From Marinobacter panjinensis (GTDB taxonomy: Bacteria; Pseudomonadota; Gammaproteobacteria; Pseudomonadales; Oleiphilaceae): a DNA stretch of 64,000 bases. The stretch covers positions 558,001 through 622,000 of the forward strand of contig NZ_SZYH01000002.1 in NCBI RefSeq assembly GCF_005298175.1. The letters are read 5' to 3'. The notes beneath the pieces are model-generated. The model was given only the letters and a program-made list of their open reading frames with translations. It was not told the origin of the DNA and did no database searches. Of this stretch, positions 63,232 to 64,000 are shown one piece after another. Position 1 is the first letter of the stretch, and each line of letters starts with the position of its first letter. The translations under genes were made by a program, and so were the position numbers.

Positions 63232-64000
63232 CTAACCCTTACGCCCCAGCACAGCCTCCAGTGCTCGCCCAAGGCGCAGGGCCAGGGGCTCGCTTACCAC
63301 ATCCACTGGTTGCACAACGCACCAGTTTGCAACCAGCATTTCCAGTTGTTGTGACTTGTCGTTGTCGGACGCCGAGTTACCCATCCCTTCGGCAAGTCGC
63401 TGAACCTGGATCTCCATACGGCGGCCCTGGTCTTCGTCCGGGGAGGGAACCTCCGCCAGTATTTCGGCGCGGATAACCAGTTCTACCGGGTCCGGTTGCC
63501 CCACATTCGCGGCGAGCCCGGCCCAGTGGTCAGGCAATGCATTGCTGTCCAGGGTGCTGGTGCTTCTGGCCGTTATCCAATGCTTCCAGGTTTCAATCTG
63601 CTCCTGCAATTGGCGGTTGGAGGCAAGCGCGGAAAGTCGGCTGCGTTCGTTGCTGACCTGTTCCCTGGTCCCCGCTGACAGAGGCTCGCTCTTGAGAGTA
63701 TTCAGCTCGGTCAGGGTAGCCTGCAAGGTATCGATGCCGGCATCGGCGCCAAGCGAACTGCTGGTGGCAAGCACCGGTTCCGCTTTTTCATCCGCCTCCC
63801 GGGCAAGTTGTTCCTGCTCATTCTTATGGGCATCGCGGCGCGCAAAAATCTGGTCGCAGGCCTTGCGAAACGCCTGCCACAGCTTCCGGTCTTCACGATG
63901 ACGGGTGATGCCGATGCCGGTCCACTCGCTTTGCAGGGATTTGGCCTGGTTCATGGCCTCACCAAGGGGCTCGTGATCAATCAGGGCCTCAGCACGTTCC
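63232..64000 (-). CDS. DUF349-domain protein, 5' part beyond the window
   Basis: The frame is open to the window edge, so ATG 63954 is internal and the N-terminus is missing. At least one DUF349 repeat is seen (AKSLQSEWTGIGITRHRED, LWQAFRKACDQIFARRD), then a helical coiled-coil C-terminal part. The family's role is not clear; many members are large helical cytoplasmic proteins. Confidence 0.85.
   Translation of the reverse strand, partial: ERAEALIDHEPLGEAMNQAKSLQSEWTGIGITRHREDRKLWQAFRKACDQIFARRDAHKNEQEQLAREADEKAEPVLATSSSLGADAGIDTLQATLTELNTLKSEPLSAGTREQVSNERSRLSALASNRQLQEQIETWKHWITARSTSTLDSNALPDHWAGLAANVGQPDPVELVIRAEILAEVPSPDEDQGRRMEIQVQRLAEGMGNSASDNDKSQQLEMLVANWCVVQPVDVVSEPLALRLGRALEAVLGRKG

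Overview
The window looks like chromosomal DNA of a Marinobacter-type marine gammaproteobacterium. The main reason is a 661-codon two-domain fatty acyl-CoA reductase (40650-42635) that closely resembles the Marinobacter wax-ester/fatty-alcohol enzyme I know as Maqu_2507. The gammaproteobacterial gene orders skp-lpxD-fabZ-lpxA-lpxB-rnhB and mtaD-ubiG-gph-yciK, MotY, RdgC, YaaA and RNase T agree. No prophage, transposase or CRISPR array was seen. The window is mostly intact core genome with a few decayed patches. Product names come from reading the translations; no database search was run.

Layout. 1-4608: lipid A and outer-membrane cluster on +, ending in rnhB. A tRNA-fMet with its own promoter and terminator follows, then selO. 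6764-9999: polyhydroxyalkanoate depolymerase and class I synthase. 10011-14653: a three-gene operon (HExxH protein, Mre11/SbcD-like nuclease, Rad50/SbcC-like ATPase) behind a promoter whose -10 is covered by a near-consensus LexA box; this is the most interesting unit here. 14650-15475: a decayed patch with a HIT-hydrolase fragment and a small gamma-glutamylcyclotransferase-like gene. 15535-17451: TerB-like gene, DUF2892 gene and a divergent Crp/Fnr regulator. 17658-23029: a lipoprotein gene, then on - a response regulator, a LysM/FecR-type protein and a CHASE2 histidine kinase. 23151-26404: topB, divergent from bolA-yciO. 26410-32190: accessory genes on -, including a frameshifted esterase remnant, a haem protein, a split LigD (phosphoesterase plus polymerase, no ligase), a patatin, and a membrane-anchor/HupE pair. 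32339-35470: a PAS/GAF/GGDEF/EAL protein. tRNA-Arg(CCU) follows. 35757-37089: two glycosyltransferase-like genes. 37096-39948: an M16 protease. 40274-42684: the acyl-CoA reductase with a palindrome-bearing upstream region. 42692-44444: rnt and pyrC. 44607: motY-like. 45574-49417: a deacetylase divergent from a Pat-type protein acetyltransferase. 49428-55202: rdgC, DUF2788, yaaA, thioredoxin-fold gene, yciK, gph, ubiG and mtaD on -, with mtnA divergent. 56415-62980: XRE-type regulator, prc, and a beta-oxidation pair. 63232-64000: a DUF349 gene running off the end.

How the genes fit together. Carbon storage is a recurring theme: PHA synthase/depolymerase, acyl-CoA reductase, a beta-oxidation pair and a patatin. 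A second theme is genome maintenance: the LexA-box operon, topB, rdgC, the LigD pieces, rnhB and rnt. The methionine-salvage-type enzymes MtaD and MtnA sit back to back. The deacetylase and the Pat-type acetyltransferase are divergent neighbours, which suggests a reversible acylation switch, but that is inference from position.
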